From assembly GCA_021292165.1 (NCBI GenBank), contig CM037877.1:165174742-165238741 (forward strand): a DNA stretch of 64,000 nucleotides, read 5' to 3'. Positions 33,567 to 44,767 of the stretch are shown here, one piece after another (the first letter of the stretch is position 1; each line of letters begins with the position of its first letter). This DNA is from Shinisaurus crocodilurus (lineage: Eukaryota; Chordata; Lepidosauria; Squamata; Shinisauridae). A program made the position numbers and the translations under genes. Below the pieces are notes generated by a model. The model was not told the origin of the DNA. It worked only from the letters and a program-made list of their open reading frames with translations, and searched no databases.

Positions 33567-33731
33567 CAGGGCCGGTGCTACCATTAGGCCAACTAGGCAG
33601 CTGCCTAGGGCGCAGGGCTAAAGGGGGCGCCAGAAACGCCTTGGAAAAAAAATACAGCGCTCTCAAGTGGGAGGGGGGGCGCTAAATATCTGATCTTGCC
33701 TAGGGCACCAAACTGCCTTGCACCGGTCCTG
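33567..33731. mobile_element. hAT element, CAGGGCC family, 165 bp
   Basis: Shortest of three copies. Begins CAGGGCCGGTGCTACC and ends CACCGGTCCTG. Exact octamer cctatatt at 33559-33566 and 33732-33739. The interior keeps 'aactaggcagctgcctaggg' and 'gcctagggcaccaaactgcc', the conserved subterminal parts, with only a short centre. Confidence 0.93.
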
Positions 33732-33739
33732 CCTATATT

Positions 33740-34125
33740 CCATGTGTGGAGAAGTAAGTAAGTCATGCTTTAAGCAGAATTTTGGCAAATGAAGCCTACA
33801 TGCAAACACCTGCTTACATGTAGGCTCCACTCCCCAGTGGGAACCCCAGTTGTGCACAGTTCTTGTTGACATGCAGAGCCTTTGTGCACACAGCCGTATG
33901 ACTGTAGACCAGGTGTAAGCCCTGGTCAGTGTGCCTCTGGACACCATACTTGGTTCCCACCCAGGTGCCCTACCCATCCCATTTTTTTTTTAATTAACAC
34001 ATTTTCTTACCAGCAGCTGGTCTTGCTGTGAAATGGGTTTCTGATGGTGCTGCAAACTGTGGGTTGAAAGGAGTTGTTTGGTGTGTTGGGGCTCTACCTT
34101 GCACTCAGCCTTTGGGGCAGGTTAC
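33740..34125. other. Noncoding DNA, nothing recognised
   Basis: No repeat ends or coding region recognised. Confidence 0.4.
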
Positions 34126-34127
34126 TT

Positions 34128-34240
34128 GCCCTTTGCCGTGCCTCCCATAGCAGCCATTTTGGTAGTGCCTAGGATAGTTTCTCAAATTGCCAAATGTGCT
34201 CATAGCCCAAAAAGACTGCCTACCTCTGATAAAGAGCCCT
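34128..34240. mobile_element. hAT MITE right-end fragment
   Basis: 'gcctcccatagcagccattttg', 'ctcaaattgccaaatgtgctc' and 'cccaaaaagactgcctacc' match the right part of 52262-52407 (cccaaatgtgcccacaag, ccaaaaaggttggcgacccctg). Confidence 0.5.
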
Positions 34241-34489
34241 CTTGCTAATGTTCTGCTGACTGTATGAACACCGCGAGCAGGGTTGGGAGGCGTTCTGATG
34301 TCATGGGAGAGGCTGGCAAGTGCAGTCCTGCTTTCCCCTCCACAAGTTAAGTATGCACCAGGAGGGGGAGGTGCTTCTGAAGGCCCCTTATGAGAGGCTA
34401 TATTTGTGAAAGAGAATAATCCCAATGTCCAAGAAGGGGCAAAGAATTGCAAAAGCGTGTTGCCATAGGCTTAAATCCAACGTCACACT

Positions 34490-34710
34490 ACCGGAAGTCC
34501 ACAAGTGCAATGGGACTTTCTCCCTCGCTCCTCCTCACCGCAGCCCTCCACCCCACCTGAAAATCTGCTCTGGAGGCCTTCCCAGCCCTCTTGAGCTGAT
34601 TTTGAAGGTGCACAAGAGGCTGTGGGGAGTGGGGGAATCGGCCTCCTCCCAGTTCCACTGATGGAAATGGCAGCATTGGATCCAACCCATCGTCTGCAGC
34701 CTGTCCAGAA
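34490..34710 (-). repeat. Dispersed repeat (1186 family)
   Basis: Contains 'acctgaaaatctgctctggagg' and 'gttccactgatggaaatgg' plus 'tggatccaaccca', related to 1186 and 31655. Probably the longest of the three copies, but the ends are not defined. Confidence 0.4.
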
Positions 34711-34714
34711 ACCA

Positions 34715-35780
34715 GCAGTGCAATTGCATAAGAGCTTTCCAGACGTGCTCCTTTTGCCAGGGAGACAGTCCTTCTTTCTTTTGTCTTGTTCTGTACTAGC
34801 CCCCGTACCTTACGTAAAGAGATACATACGATATTCCCATGTAATGTGTGTTGCCAGGAGATAATACAGCCCAGGCTGGAGGAGTGTTTGTGTGTGTTTA
34901 CATTGTAGGATGTATGCAAATGAAGGCTGGAGAGGAGGAACGTCCAAAAGTTCAAAAAAGAAGAAAAAGTGACAAGCAATTAAAGACTGACAGACCATTA
35001 GATATGGCATGGGGCAGACTTGGGATCCACTCAGTAGTGATATCACCGATATTCTCCAACAAATGCCCATGATACCAATGCATTTGCTGCCACTAGAGAA
35101 AAGCACGTGTAATAGTCATAGTTGCAAGGGCAAGATGAACTGTTCCTCACTCAGTAGCTGGAGCTAGCGGTCCGAGCACTGGAACTGTGCCGGATCCAGG
35201 TTTCTGAGGGTCCCTGGGCAAGACACCCTCAATGGGCCCCCTGCTTCAGTGAGTCTACCTTCTCACCACCTTCATCACCAGCTGCTATTGCTCCTCCTCT
35301 TCCTCCTCTCTCATCATTGCTACCACTTGCTTGCTTGACAGGCAAAGAGCCTGTGAGCAGGTAGGCAGTGGCATCTCCTGCTCCTCCTTCTCAACTCCAC
35401 CATTGTTTGGGCCAGAGTAAGAGGCAGGTGAACAAGCAGGTTGCGACGGTGAAGAGGAGGAGCAAGTCCGGGGGGCTCATGCCAGTGGGGCTCCTGTTGG
35501 GGTATAGGCCCACAACTGTCGCCCAAGCATGCCTACCATTGATGCTGGCCCTGACTGGGAAACAATGGTTCACAGACAATGGAAGTGCTTGTAGAAATGA
35601 CGATGTCAGAGTGGATTAGTGATGGTTATACAGATTCCCCAGAAAAAGGACAGTATCTACTAATGTTCTGAGCAGTGATAACCATATTAAGGTGGCTATG
35701 TTTCCTTTGCACTGTCTGGGACCTGGGGTTCTGTTCATACCATTGCTGCATACAGATGCAAAAGACTTGGGGCCCTGACT
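34715..35780. other. Noncoding DNA, possible old element at 35165
   Basis: From about 35190 the text 'gccggatccaggtttctgaggg' resembles a degraded DNA-transposon end, but no partner end was found. No coding region recognised. Confidence 0.35.
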
Positions 35781-35782
35781 TC

Positions 35783-36250
35783 ATTTATTGATTTTATTTG
35801 ATGTAAACCCTGCCATTCCAACAAAACAAATTATGGTGCTCAAGGCAGCTAGCAATCGTAAGAGCCAAGATTAAAATAAGACTTAGTTAAAGCAATCATA
35901 AAAACAAATAAATTAAAAATACAATTAAAAAAACACAAAACAATAAAAAAATAAAGATAACACCCAACCCAATTCAGCCCACTTCATCACAACCAGTTTA
36001 CATGCCAAAGTCCTGCTTGAATAAAAGTGTATTTGCCTGCTGGCAGAAAGACAACAGAGAGGGAGCCAACCTTGCTTACCACAGCAGGGAGTTCTAGAGC
36101 CTGGGAGCAGCCACCGAGAAGGCCCTTTCTCGTGTCCCCACTAAATGTGTCTCTGATGGCCGCGGCAGTGACAGGAGGGCATCACCTGAAGATCTTAGAA
36201 CCCAGGCAGGCTCATATGGGAGAAGACCAGTCTTTCTCATATGGGAGAAG
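35783..36250 (-). mobile_element. L2-type LINE 3' end
   Basis: On the minus strand the ORF end reads 'REAFSVAAPRLWNS', a hallmark of the L2 C-terminus. It is followed by a T-rich 3' UTR ('tttgtgtttttttt', 'gtatttttaatttatttg'), then 'gctgccttgagc' and a tail of A/T. Stops interrupt the frame. Confidence 0.65.
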
Positions 36251-36259
36251 GCGGTCTTT

Positions 36260-38135
36260 CAGTATCTGATCATCTCTTCCCACATAAGCGAGCCATGTTA
36301 GTGTGAAGGCTTATTCCTGTAATAGCTGTGTGATCTGAAACATGTTTCTTGGCGGTGTCTGTGTTCAGATGCTGTCAGTCATAGAAGTGAGTCACCATGA
36401 AACTTTAAGTCAGCCAGAGGTCATTTTGTTGTGACTGGGGGCCCCATCATGTGGAACTCATTCCCCCCCCTGACATTCAACTCCTTTCCCCTCTCCCCGA
36501 CTCATGAAACACCTGAAAACTTTAACCAGTTTGTGTGATGGTGGTTTCAACAATTCCTGAATGTATTGGTAGGAGGCGTGGGGGCGAAGAGGATTTCTAT
36601 AAAAATCAAAGTAGCATTGCTATTATTTTATTGTTTTATGGAACGCTTCCTTTGGGACAGGACAGCGCTTCAATACCTTTCCAAGTATACTGAAAGATTA
36701 CAACAAATTATCTGGAGAACAAGCCAAACGGGAAATGAAAATCCCTAGAAACACGAGCCCCAAACCAACTAACTGGCAGTTGATAAGATCACAATATAAG
36801 CCAAGATAGAAAGGGGGGGGGGAAGGAATATCAAAAGTAGAACAAAGAAAGTAATGGAGGGAGGGGGGTTGGTTAAACCAGAAAAGGCCGGGTAATAGCA
36901 GCATCTAATAGAAGCTCTTCTGTCCTCGGAGGCAGCGTATCGTTTACTGTAGCAGGACCAAGATACTTTAAGAAAGGCATTCATTTATCATAAAAACGAT
37001 ATGGGGTATCATGCAGACCAGCTGTGAGTCTCGCCAAGGGTAAAATAGGCAGTATAAATTGTGTCCAAGTGTCAGGGGAGAGAGGGTCACGACTCTTCCA
37101 GTGCAGCAAAATAGTCCACGAAGATCAAGAAAAGAAAAAAGCCATCGGAGAATGGAGAGCGTAGTATAATCCAAACTAATTCTTGTGTATCTGACTGCAC
37201 ACACGTCAGGGCACCCCTTCTTTAGAACAGCGCTGACCAGAAACTGCAGGCCGAAGCCAAACTAGAAGTCAAATACAGAAGTGCCCAAATTAGGATGCAT
37301 TGAAAGAATGCGGAGGTGTACAGTACACATTTGCCGACAATATTTTCAAAGAACATTTGAATGGGCTTTAAGTTCTCTGCAGGCATAATAACATCGTTCG
37401 ATGCCTACTGAAAAATCCTACTCAGGATGTTTCTCATATTTCAGCCCGTGGTTCCCAAGCCCCATGTTGTTTTCAGTAAACGCTTTGAAACCTGCAGATG
37501 TTGTTTTTCCTCCATCAAACAAGCACTTAGACGGACATGGAACGGTAGGATTGCTCAAGCGAACAAAGCTTCAGGCACTGCTCTTAAAAAACACATACAA
37601 AATATTCTGACGCCAAATGTGTGCGTCTCAGGTGCCAGTTTATAGAGCCTGGTTGCCAGTTTATGGCGTCTTGACCTTTCTGTTTTTCCTCTTGGTTAAT
37701 TCTGATTTAGGCCAAACACACTTACCATGGAGTAAGACTCCGCTGAACTCAGCGGGACTTACCCCTGAGCAAAAATGCACAGGGCTTTGCATTTCAGGCA
37801 GTCGTGTAGATACAGACCAAAATAATAATAGTAATTAGAGGAGAGAAAATGGGTTTGTTTTTAACATTTCTTTTCTCTGCTCTTTGATTTTTAGATCCAG
37901 ATTAAACTATTGTGTTTTCCCCTTCCTTTATAAGTCTGACAAATCTGTACCCAAAGAGTAGTACAGTGGAGAAACAACACTAAGAAACTGGCCAATTTGC
38001 TGTACTGATACTGATAAAACCTTATCCAAGCTCTTTTCTGTTAAAACCCATTAGTACGCATGGGCCTAAATGAGTCAATGCAGTCTAGTATCTTATGTTC
38101 CAAATGCTTTTTCCTGCTGTTCAGTCCCAGCATCT
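36260..38135. other. Noncoding DNA, nothing recognised
   Basis: No transposon ends or credible exon seen. 36796-36804 is a G run. 37700-37790 contains the phrase 'actcagcgggacttacccctgagc', shared with 43565-43625, 52100-52150 and 42370-42570, a short recurring piece of an unidentified dispersed repeat ('attcagtgggatttactcc'). Confidence 0.4.
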
Positions 38136-38139
38136 AGCC

Positions 38140-38275
38140 CAGGGGTGGGCAACTTGTGGCCCTCCAGATGTTTTGGCCTACAATTCCCATCAGTCCTTGC
38201 CAGCATACCCAATGGTGAAGGAACTTGGGAGTTCTCAGCCAAAGCATCTGGAGGGCCACAAGTTGCCCACCCATG
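38140..38275. mobile_element. Palindromic hAT MITE with perfect target duplication
   Basis: 136 bp. Left end CAGGGGTGGGCAACTTGTGG; right end, reversed, CATGGGTGGGCAACTTGTGG. Flanked by atctagcc at 38132-38139 and again at 38276-38283, an exact 8-bp duplication with central TA. Confidence 0.93.
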
Positions 38276-38349
38276 ATCTAGCCATTATGGAGAAACTTCT
38301 CAAATAGTTGTTAATATTGTTTTGCCCTCATTTCCATTCTTCATGGCAG

Positions 38350-38450
38350 CCTTAAGAACGTAAGAGGAGCCCTGACAGGTGAGACTAAGCATCTATGTAG
38401 TCCAGGTTCCTGTTTCGAACCATGGCCAACAAGATGCCCCTAGGAAGCAG
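38350..38450 (-). mobile_element. Older CR1/L3-like LINE 3' UTR fragment
   Basis: 'tagtccaggttcctgtttcg' and 'atggccaacaagatgcc' are the reverse complement of the 'catctggttggcc...ctggactag' UTR found at 10675-10725. Confidence 0.55.
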
Positions 38451-38516
38451 GACGGGAAAAACTCACCCACCAGTTTATTTCCACAAAATCCAGTATTCAG
38501 ATTTAGACCTTTCCCT

Positions 38517-38590
38517 AATGTGGTGTCCTCCAGATGTTTGGATGACAACTCCCATTATCCTTGACCATTGACCATGATGGCTGGGACTGG
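38517..38590. mobile_element. Palindromic hAT MITE, left half only
   Basis: 'tggtgtcctccagatgtttg' and 'aactcccattatcc' to 'gatggctgggact' correspond to the left arm. The right arm is gone. Confidence 0.6.
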
Positions 38591-38741
38591 ATTTGATTTT
38601 CTGGATCTTCTTGCCTTATCTCATCGGGCTTATCTGCTGACTCGTGCTGAATTTTGATCTTTCCCATTTGCATCGGATCTTCCGCCTTAGTCACTTTTGG
38701 AATCTTCTTGTCTGGTTCCTCTCTCTAAATGGATGGCATTA

Positions 38742-38991
38742 CAGTAATACCTTGGATTACAAGTAACTTGGTTTGAGAGCATTTTGCAAGACAAGCAAAA
38801 TTTTAAATATTTATTTAATTTTTTTTTACTTGATATACAAGCGACGTCTTGCAATACAAGTACTGTAGTATGGCTTAAATTAAAAATCCCTGTACAAAAT
38901 TTTTTGGGGAGATTTCGTTTTGATATAAGAGTGTTTTGGATTACAAGCACGTTTCCGGAACGAATTATGCTCTCAATCCAAGGCATGACTG
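38742..38991. mobile_element. Tigger-like (Tc1/mariner) MITE
   Basis: Left end CAGTAATACCTTGGATTAC; right end, reversed, CAGTCATGCCTTGGATTG. TA lies immediately outside each end (38740-38741, 38992-38993), the target duplication of Tc1/mariner elements. The end sequence has the CAG-x4-CCT-x-G pattern of pogo/Tigger-type ends. 250 bp, no coding capacity; subterminal 'ttacaagcacg' and 'gatatacaagcg' motifs are repeated internally. Confidence 0.8.
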
Positions 38992-39304
38992 TAGTTTCTA
39001 GATATACAACAATGCATAGGGTTCCTCCCACAGTTTCTATAATTAGAGGTGTGTGGCATATAATGTCACATCGATTACACTTTGATACATTTTCTCATGC
39101 TAAATTGATTTTATGTTATGGTGCAATCCAGATCTAAAACTTGGTAAGAAAATATTTTTGTAGTGGACATGGACAGTTGATTTTTACTTTGGATCAACTG
39201 GTGGGTGCCAATGATGAGTTTTTGTCATTTTGTCACTTGTTAGTATCTGGCTTTGGTTCGGCCATTTTCACAGCATCAGAGCCTCCATCATCATGAAGCA
39301 CTTA

Positions 39305-39549
39305 TTTTATTATTTATTTATTTATTTTATTATATTTATACCCTGTCTTTTTTCCTGCAAGGAACCCAAGGCGGCTTACATAATCCTCCTCCTCCTCTCC
39401 ATTTTATCCTCACAACAACCCTGTGAGGTAGGCTAGGCTGAGAGTCAGTGACTGGCCCAAAGTCACCCAGTGAGTTTCATGGCCAAGCGGGGACTAGAAC
39501 CTGGATCTCCCGACTCCCAGTCCAACACTCTCACCACTACGCCACACTT
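39305..39549 (-). mobile_element. Sauria-type SINE
   Basis: Complete copy on the minus strand, very close to 30676 and 54042. It has head with box B 'ggttctagtcc', 'catgaaactcactgggtgac', 'gtaagccgccttgggttcc' and 'caggaaaaaagacagg', then an (ATAA)n tail. Confidence 0.88.
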
Positions 39550-39569
39550 ATTGAGCCTGATCAGGCAAA

Positions 39570-40200
39570 GCAACCCACAATCCATGTTATAATATTTGTT
39601 GTTGGTGAATAAATATGATATATAGGGGGTTAAACAGGAATGGAATAGGGAATTGGAGTGTCCCATTCTGCCTAATCAGTGAATCACCACTTTAGCATCT
39701 ATACCTGTCACGTCTCTGGATCTTAGGTTGTATCATACTCAGCAAAAATGTTTGTTTCATGTCTATTGGACAATGCAACATCTCTTTAATACGGAATTGT
39801 CCAATTTGGTTAATTGCTGGTGGTGCAGTGCAGTTAATGCTTCTTTTATATGTGTTTTGGCAATGTCTAGTAGTTCTTTTTGGGAGGAGGTTATTATACG
39901 AATAAATATTGCACTGGAAAAGTCATTAATATTCACTGATGTACATGCTCTTTTAAATTACTTACCTGGTTCATGGAAATTAGTGAATGGAAGGTCATAG
40001 ATGTATTCTCGTTGCCTTCTTGACAGCTAAAAGATTAATATTGCAACACTGGAAGGATAAACACTCACCTCCAATAAAGCAATGGACTGAGGACCTTATA
40101 ATGCTTTCAGCATTTGAATGGGTGGCCCATAGACAGCACCTTCAAATGAATACTTATTTGGATATCTGGCCCACTTTTGTTGAAGCCTATGTTTAATTGC
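39570..40200 (+). pseudogene. L1 ORF2 C-terminal fragment
   Basis: Two overlapping frames (39728-40000 and 39987-40196) continue the same protein across a frameshift near 39990. The region has 'LYHTQQKCL', then 'CWWCSAV', 'FWEEV', 'HALLNYLPGSWK' and 'AFLTAKRLILQHWKD', then 'EWVAHRQHLQMNTYLDIW', the usual C-terminal tail of vertebrate L1 ORF2. The upstream endonuclease and RT are absent, as in a 5'-truncated insertion. Stops are natural at 40196. Confidence 0.75.
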
Positions 40201-40257
40201 TAATAAGTTGTATTTTCATGTATATGCATTTCATGTGTGGTTTTTGTTGTTGTTTTT

Positions 40258-40325
40258 TAAAACATGGCTGGGACTGATGGGAGTTGTAGTCCAAATCAAC
40301 TGGAGAACACCACATTGGGGCATGC
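40258..40325. mobile_element. Palindromic hAT MITE, right half only
   Basis: 'ggctgggactgatgggagttg' then 'tagtccaaatcaactggagaacacca' matches the right arm. The left arm is not present. Confidence 0.55.
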
Positions 40326-40444
40326 TGGTCTAACCTGTTTCTCCCTCTCTCACACACACTCACCTGCGCTAGGGCCATCATCACATCCTTTACAGATCTC
40401 AGTTTCCTCTGCTGGATCAAGAAAAATGGAGTTGGTGGTGATTT

Positions 40445-40445
<1 letters not shown>

Positions 40446-40483
<38 letters not shown>
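40446..40483 (+). repeat. (ATC)n microsatellite
   Basis: About 12 ATC units. Poly-Met on the minus strand is only this repeat. Confidence 0.95.
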
Positions 40484-40484
<1 letters not shown>

Positions 40485-40489
40485 TGTGT

Positions 40490-41980
40490 TTAGTTACAAA
40501 TATAGAGATGCAGAAGAAGCATGATGGGGTGCTACAGTTAACACAAGCAGTAATAGGCCCAAAGCAAGAATTAATTAAACCCACTTTCTTCCAGCCTGCA
40601 GCCCTGGGTGTAACTTCCAGTAAAGTACTGTGAGTTCTAGAAAAATTATCTGAATAAGTTTGAAAATACTCCTCCTTCAGTGAAATAGGCCATTTAACCC
40701 GAATTGTTCCCACTGGCCACTGGGACCCCCACTGCACAGTGAGAAAATGGCTGTCCAGCATTATGCTTGACAGATGTCAATTGGCCCTTATGTCATTGTT
40801 CCATTGCATAAAATTATCTGTTGGGGTTTTCAGTGGTCATTATTGCCTCAGGTTGGAGACAGTTCTGTGGCTCTTCTGATATGAAAAACATTTTCCTTGG
40901 TTTGTTTTTAAATGTGCTGTGGCCTGATTTCTTTGAGTCCCGCTAATTTTAGTATTATCTAGAAGGATCCTCAGCTCTTCCCCTTTCACTCTCTCAAATT
41001 GATGCATGATTCTGAGCTACTTTGAGATGGATGCACACAATTATTTGGGAGGGGGACGGTGTTTGAAAACTTTGGGATCGGTGTTGAACCCATTCACAAC
41101 ATCATACATGTCAAGGGTGGGTGTTGGGGATTGCTAAAAGAGCTGGGAGAGGATATTAAAAGTTATTATCTCTCCCCTCTTGCATGTGCAAGTACAGCAG
41201 AGCTTACCCCAACTACAGTGGAAAAAACATGAGCGTGTGGAGCTGCTGGTTAAAGCAGCAATAGCATTTGGCAATTACAGGCTGCCCTTCTGGGCAGGCT
41301 GGAATCTTCACCTGGTTTCCCCCTTTATGCTACCAATAAGACAAACAGTTTTTTGGAGGTTAAAAACAGAGTTTACTCACTCAGATCTTGCAGATTGGAT
41401 ACAGGTAGGCTTAAGAAAGTATTTACAGTTGTGCAGGAATCATCTGGTAGCTGATGTGTTCTGAAGTTGGGAAAAGTTCAGGACTGCTTCTCCAGCTACA
41501 TCTTCACACATGCTGCACTTACAAGTTCATGGCTCAGACTGCTTCCCGGGGCAGGAAGAGAAGGCACTGGCTACGCCCACATCGTGCACCAGGGGAGGTC
41601 TGGGTAATATTCACAGAGTGTCTGCTATAGGATGCAGAGACTCTGTGGTCCCAATTACGTTATGCGCCCATATATGGCTTGAGGTTTTGACTGCTCACCC
41701 CCAACAGTGGGCAACTGCAGGAGGTCTGGGGGCCATTTTTGCCCCCACCCCCCTCCCATGGGCCACAGTCCATGAGGCACCCCCAAATAAAGTTCTAAAA
41801 AGAAGCAAAACATTGCCAGTTTGCCACTGAAATTCAGCAGCAACTCACTCTGTAGTGCTACAGAGCACTACAAGGGTTAAATTTAGCTTTTTTCCAAGTT
41901 AAATGTAACCCTTTTGGTGCTACGTTGAAGCTACGGTTGCCATTTTTTAATTACATGTTTTTGTTTGTTTTTTGAATTGG
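40490..41980. other. Noncoding DNA, nothing firm
   Basis: Contains a short palindrome 'gtagtgctacagagcactac' at 41851-41870 and 'gggttaaa...aaccctttt', pointing to a degraded palindromic element. No coding region recognised. Confidence 0.4.
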
Positions 41981-41984
41981 GGGC

Positions 41985-42066
41985 ACTGAGGGTGGTGGGT
42001 GCTACACCGGGCAGGAGGGCAGCAGGGGCTGCATGTGGCTCATGGGCTGCATGTTGTCCACCTATA
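41985..42066. mobile_element. hAT-like right-end fragment
   Basis: 'ggctgcatgtggctcatggg' and 'ctgcatgttgtccacc' match the 'gactgcatgtggccct' end at 59478. The left end is not identified. Confidence 0.45.
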
Positions 42067-42069
42067 ATA

Positions 42070-42605
42070 CATGTTGTATAAGTTGTCCGAACAATGTCAT
42101 GGTGTGGAACACCTCGCCAGTCTGGTAATTCTCCCTCATCCCTGTCCTCTCTGCCTCATCCCTGTCCTCTCGTTGTGTAAGTCAGAGAACCTTAATTTGC
42201 TGTCCACCTTTCCTTGTCCGGAAGGGATTCCAATATCCGTAATCAGTAATGTGGCCTCTGGCACTTCTCCAGTTGCCCTAGTTTGACAGATGAAGTTTTA
42301 CTAATCTCAAATAAATTAATCCAAGATTATGTTTGTATAATTAAAGTTGCAATCCTATACACACGTATATGGGAATACCTCCCATTCAGTTCAGTGGGAT
42401 TTGTGTCCAAGTAACCATATATAGGATTATGCTCTATGCCTTCTTAACTGTTAGTGAGCTCCACTGAGTGAGTAAAACTGCATGGGAATGGGCTGTACAG
42501 TTGTAATCCTATAACCACTTACTTGGAAGTTCAGGCCCATTGAAATTAGTGGGATTTTCTTCTGGGTAAATACACATAAGGTTGGTCTGCATGGCTACTC
42601 CCCTG
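42070..42605. other. Noncoding DNA, unidentified repeat phrases
   Basis: Contains three runs of the 'agtgggatttgtgtccaagtaa'-type phrase found elsewhere in the window (43600, 52110, 37745). It is a dispersed repeat I cannot name. No gene. Confidence 0.4.
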
Positions 42606-42610
42606 TAGAT

Positions 42611-43034
42611 CAGGAGTGCAGAACCTCAGACCCGGGAGCCAAATCTGCCCCTCCATGGTTCCCTGGATGGCCACGCCCCTTCTCCTGGTCCCGTCCCCTT
42701 TCCCTCCCGACTGCCAATCATTTGATGATTTCCTGGCTTTTGTGCGGCTTTTTTCCCAATCTAAAAGGTAGAAATGCGTCTCCTAAGGCATTTAGTTACT
42801 GGCAGTGAGAACTTTAAGCTACAATATTGTAGCTTAAAGCACTTGCTGCCAATAGCTAAATGCCTCTGGAGAGGCATTTCAACCTTCTAGAATGGGGGTG
42901 GGGGGGCTGCACAAAAGCTGGGAAACCAGCAGATGATTGCTAGTTGGGAGAAAAGGGTTGGGACCAGGAGAAGGGGACATGCCAAATTGGGGGATCCCAG
43001 ATTTGGCCCCTGGGCCGGAGGTTCCTCACCACTG
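42611..43034. mobile_element. Long palindromic hAT-like element, 424 bp
   Basis: Left end CAGGAGTGCAGAACCTC and right end, reversed, CAGTGGTGAGGAACCTCC. The arms agree over nearly 200 bases (ccttctcctggtcccg on both sides) and meet in a perfect 28-bp palindrome at 42812-42839 (centre acaatattgt). No matching flanking octamers were found. A second, half copy is at 47825-48058. Confidence 0.8.
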
Positions 43035-43153
43035 AAATAAAAGCACATACCTTCTTGTGGCAGATTTGGTGTCGTGTGTAGTGGTGGCTGAGGGGGAGAA
43101 GGGTTTCACACTTGGCTAGCCCTGCCTCCTGATTTCACTTCTCTGTAACTGCT

Positions 43154-43463
43154 GGGGAGGGGCAGCTCAGTGGTAGAGCACCTGCTCTGCATGCAAAAGG
43201 TCCATGCTTCAATCCCCAGCATCCCCAGGTAAGGCACGGAAAGGTCCCTGTCCCAAACTCTGGAGAACCACGACCAGACACTGTAGAGCAGTGTTCTCCA
43301 ACCTTGGGTCCCCAGATGTTTTTGGCCTACAACTCCCAGGGCATGCTGGGAGTTGTAGGCCAAAAACAACTGGGGACCCAAGGTTGGAGAACACTGCTGT
43401 AGCTAGATGGCCTGATGGCCTGACTCGGTATAAGGCAGCTTCCGATCTTTTCTGTGTTCTTAA
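43154..43463 (+). mobile_element. tRNA-derived SINE interrupted by hAT
   Basis: The head folds like a tRNA: box A at 43163-43179 (agctcagtggtagagc) and box B at 43199-43215 (ggtccatgcttcaatcc). The body follows ('ccctgtcccaaactctgg', 'accagacactgtagag'), then the tail 'ctagatggcctgatgg...ctcggtataaggcagcttcc'. A hAT palindrome lies inside at 43289-43396. It is not a tRNA gene: there is no anticodon arm of normal form and the sequence continues as a SINE. Other copies are at 31231, 56680, 61907 and 61960. Confidence 0.8.
43289..43396. mobile_element. Palindromic hAT MITE inside SINE
   Basis: CAGTGTTCTCCAACCTTGGG and its exact reverse complement. The centre is shortened to 'aactcccagggcatgctggg', giving 108 bp instead of 136. 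Flanks ctgtagag and ctgtagct agree at six of eight positions. Confidence 0.88.
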
Positions 43464-43469
43464 AGAAGT

Positions 43470-44269
43470 AAGGCTCTCCTCCTCAGCTGCCACTCAACAG
43501 CCACTGCCAAGTACTTCCTCCCACTTCATTTCCCACAGTGTTGAAGACCAGTGGTCTAACCTTGCACATGTTGATTCAGAAGTAAGCCCCATTGAATTCA
43601 GTGGGATTTACTCCCAAGTAAGTGCATTTGGTTTGCAGCCTTCGTGGCTGAAAGGATCTTCAGACTGCCCATTTGGCAACCTGCTGAGCTTTCTGAAGTG
43701 TTTGTAGAAGAGAACTATTGCGGCACCATTGCTGTGATGCTCGTTCGATTAAAGGCATCAGATACACTTCTCTTTAGGCCACTAGGAACCACATGACTGA
43801 ATCTCGCTCTTTTCTTTTAATGAAACCTAAGTCATGGTACTTCTGCAGTGAAAGATGCCTTTGATCTGGTGCACTTAACAAACCTCCATGGGGCGCATAG
43901 CAGACTAGTTTTGTTCCAGCTGGTCAAAGTTGTATGCTGGTTGTTTCTTCACATAGTACAAGTAGACATTAGTATTTACTTTCTAAATGTGTGCTTTAAA
44001 CACTGATTACCTGCAAGCCATGTTCAAACCTAAACATGGGTTATGGATGTTTCGACGTACTGGTATTTTTCTCTAATTGCAGTGTGTGAGTCACACAACC
44101 TATCAGGAGCACAGATATGAACTACAATAATTTTAGCGTGCTTTGCAACAATGGCATAGACTAGTAATCTTGCAATAGTTAAATGTTGTCTGTTTCCAGA
44201 AATCTCTTATTTGCTGACATTTCTCATGGCTTTTTTATTTTTTTATAATCACATAGCAACAGAGGCTTT

Positions 44270-44316
<47 letters not shown>

Positions 44317-44765
44317 AATAATAATTTTTAAAACGGGGGAAAGAGTTTGGTGATACCCGTTTAAGGCAAAGGCTACCTGTTTAAATGTAAAATGGAAAGA
44401 CAGAAAATGTTTGTTTTTAAAAGAATACATTTTTATAATGTGCCAGTTAAGCAGAGACAGATGCTACAGAGTATGCCTGGATCCCAAGGCCCTCTCATCA
44501 ATGGTTAGTCCATTGTTTTTTTTAAAGTTTCCAAGAAAATGATGGGCAAGTGGGCGTAGTAATGTGCTTGACCTTCCTGAACTGCACCTCCCACGGTCCT
44601 TCACAGTCATCAAGCTTGCTAAGAGCCTCAGACTCTCTTCCAGTGCTTTTGCACAACACTGCACCTAGTTGCATCAAACTCTGTGCACAATAAGGTACCA
44701 TTTTATCTCAACAGTCTTTCAAGTCAAGACGATCTTCTTGAACTTCGAACCATCCAAACATGGAG
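43470..44765. other. Noncoding DNA with (GA)n tract
   Basis: (GA)n at 44273-44311 (about 19 units). The rest shows no gene or repeat ends that I recognise. Confidence 0.5.
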
Positions 44766-44767
44766 AG

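Noticed and set aside
40193..40483. Minus-strand poly-Met frame
   Set aside because: It is the (ATC)n microsatellite.
43154..43226. A tRNA gene, because box A and box B match
   Set aside because: No proper anticodon and acceptor pairing, no T-run terminator, and the sequence continues into a body and tail shared with other SINE copies.
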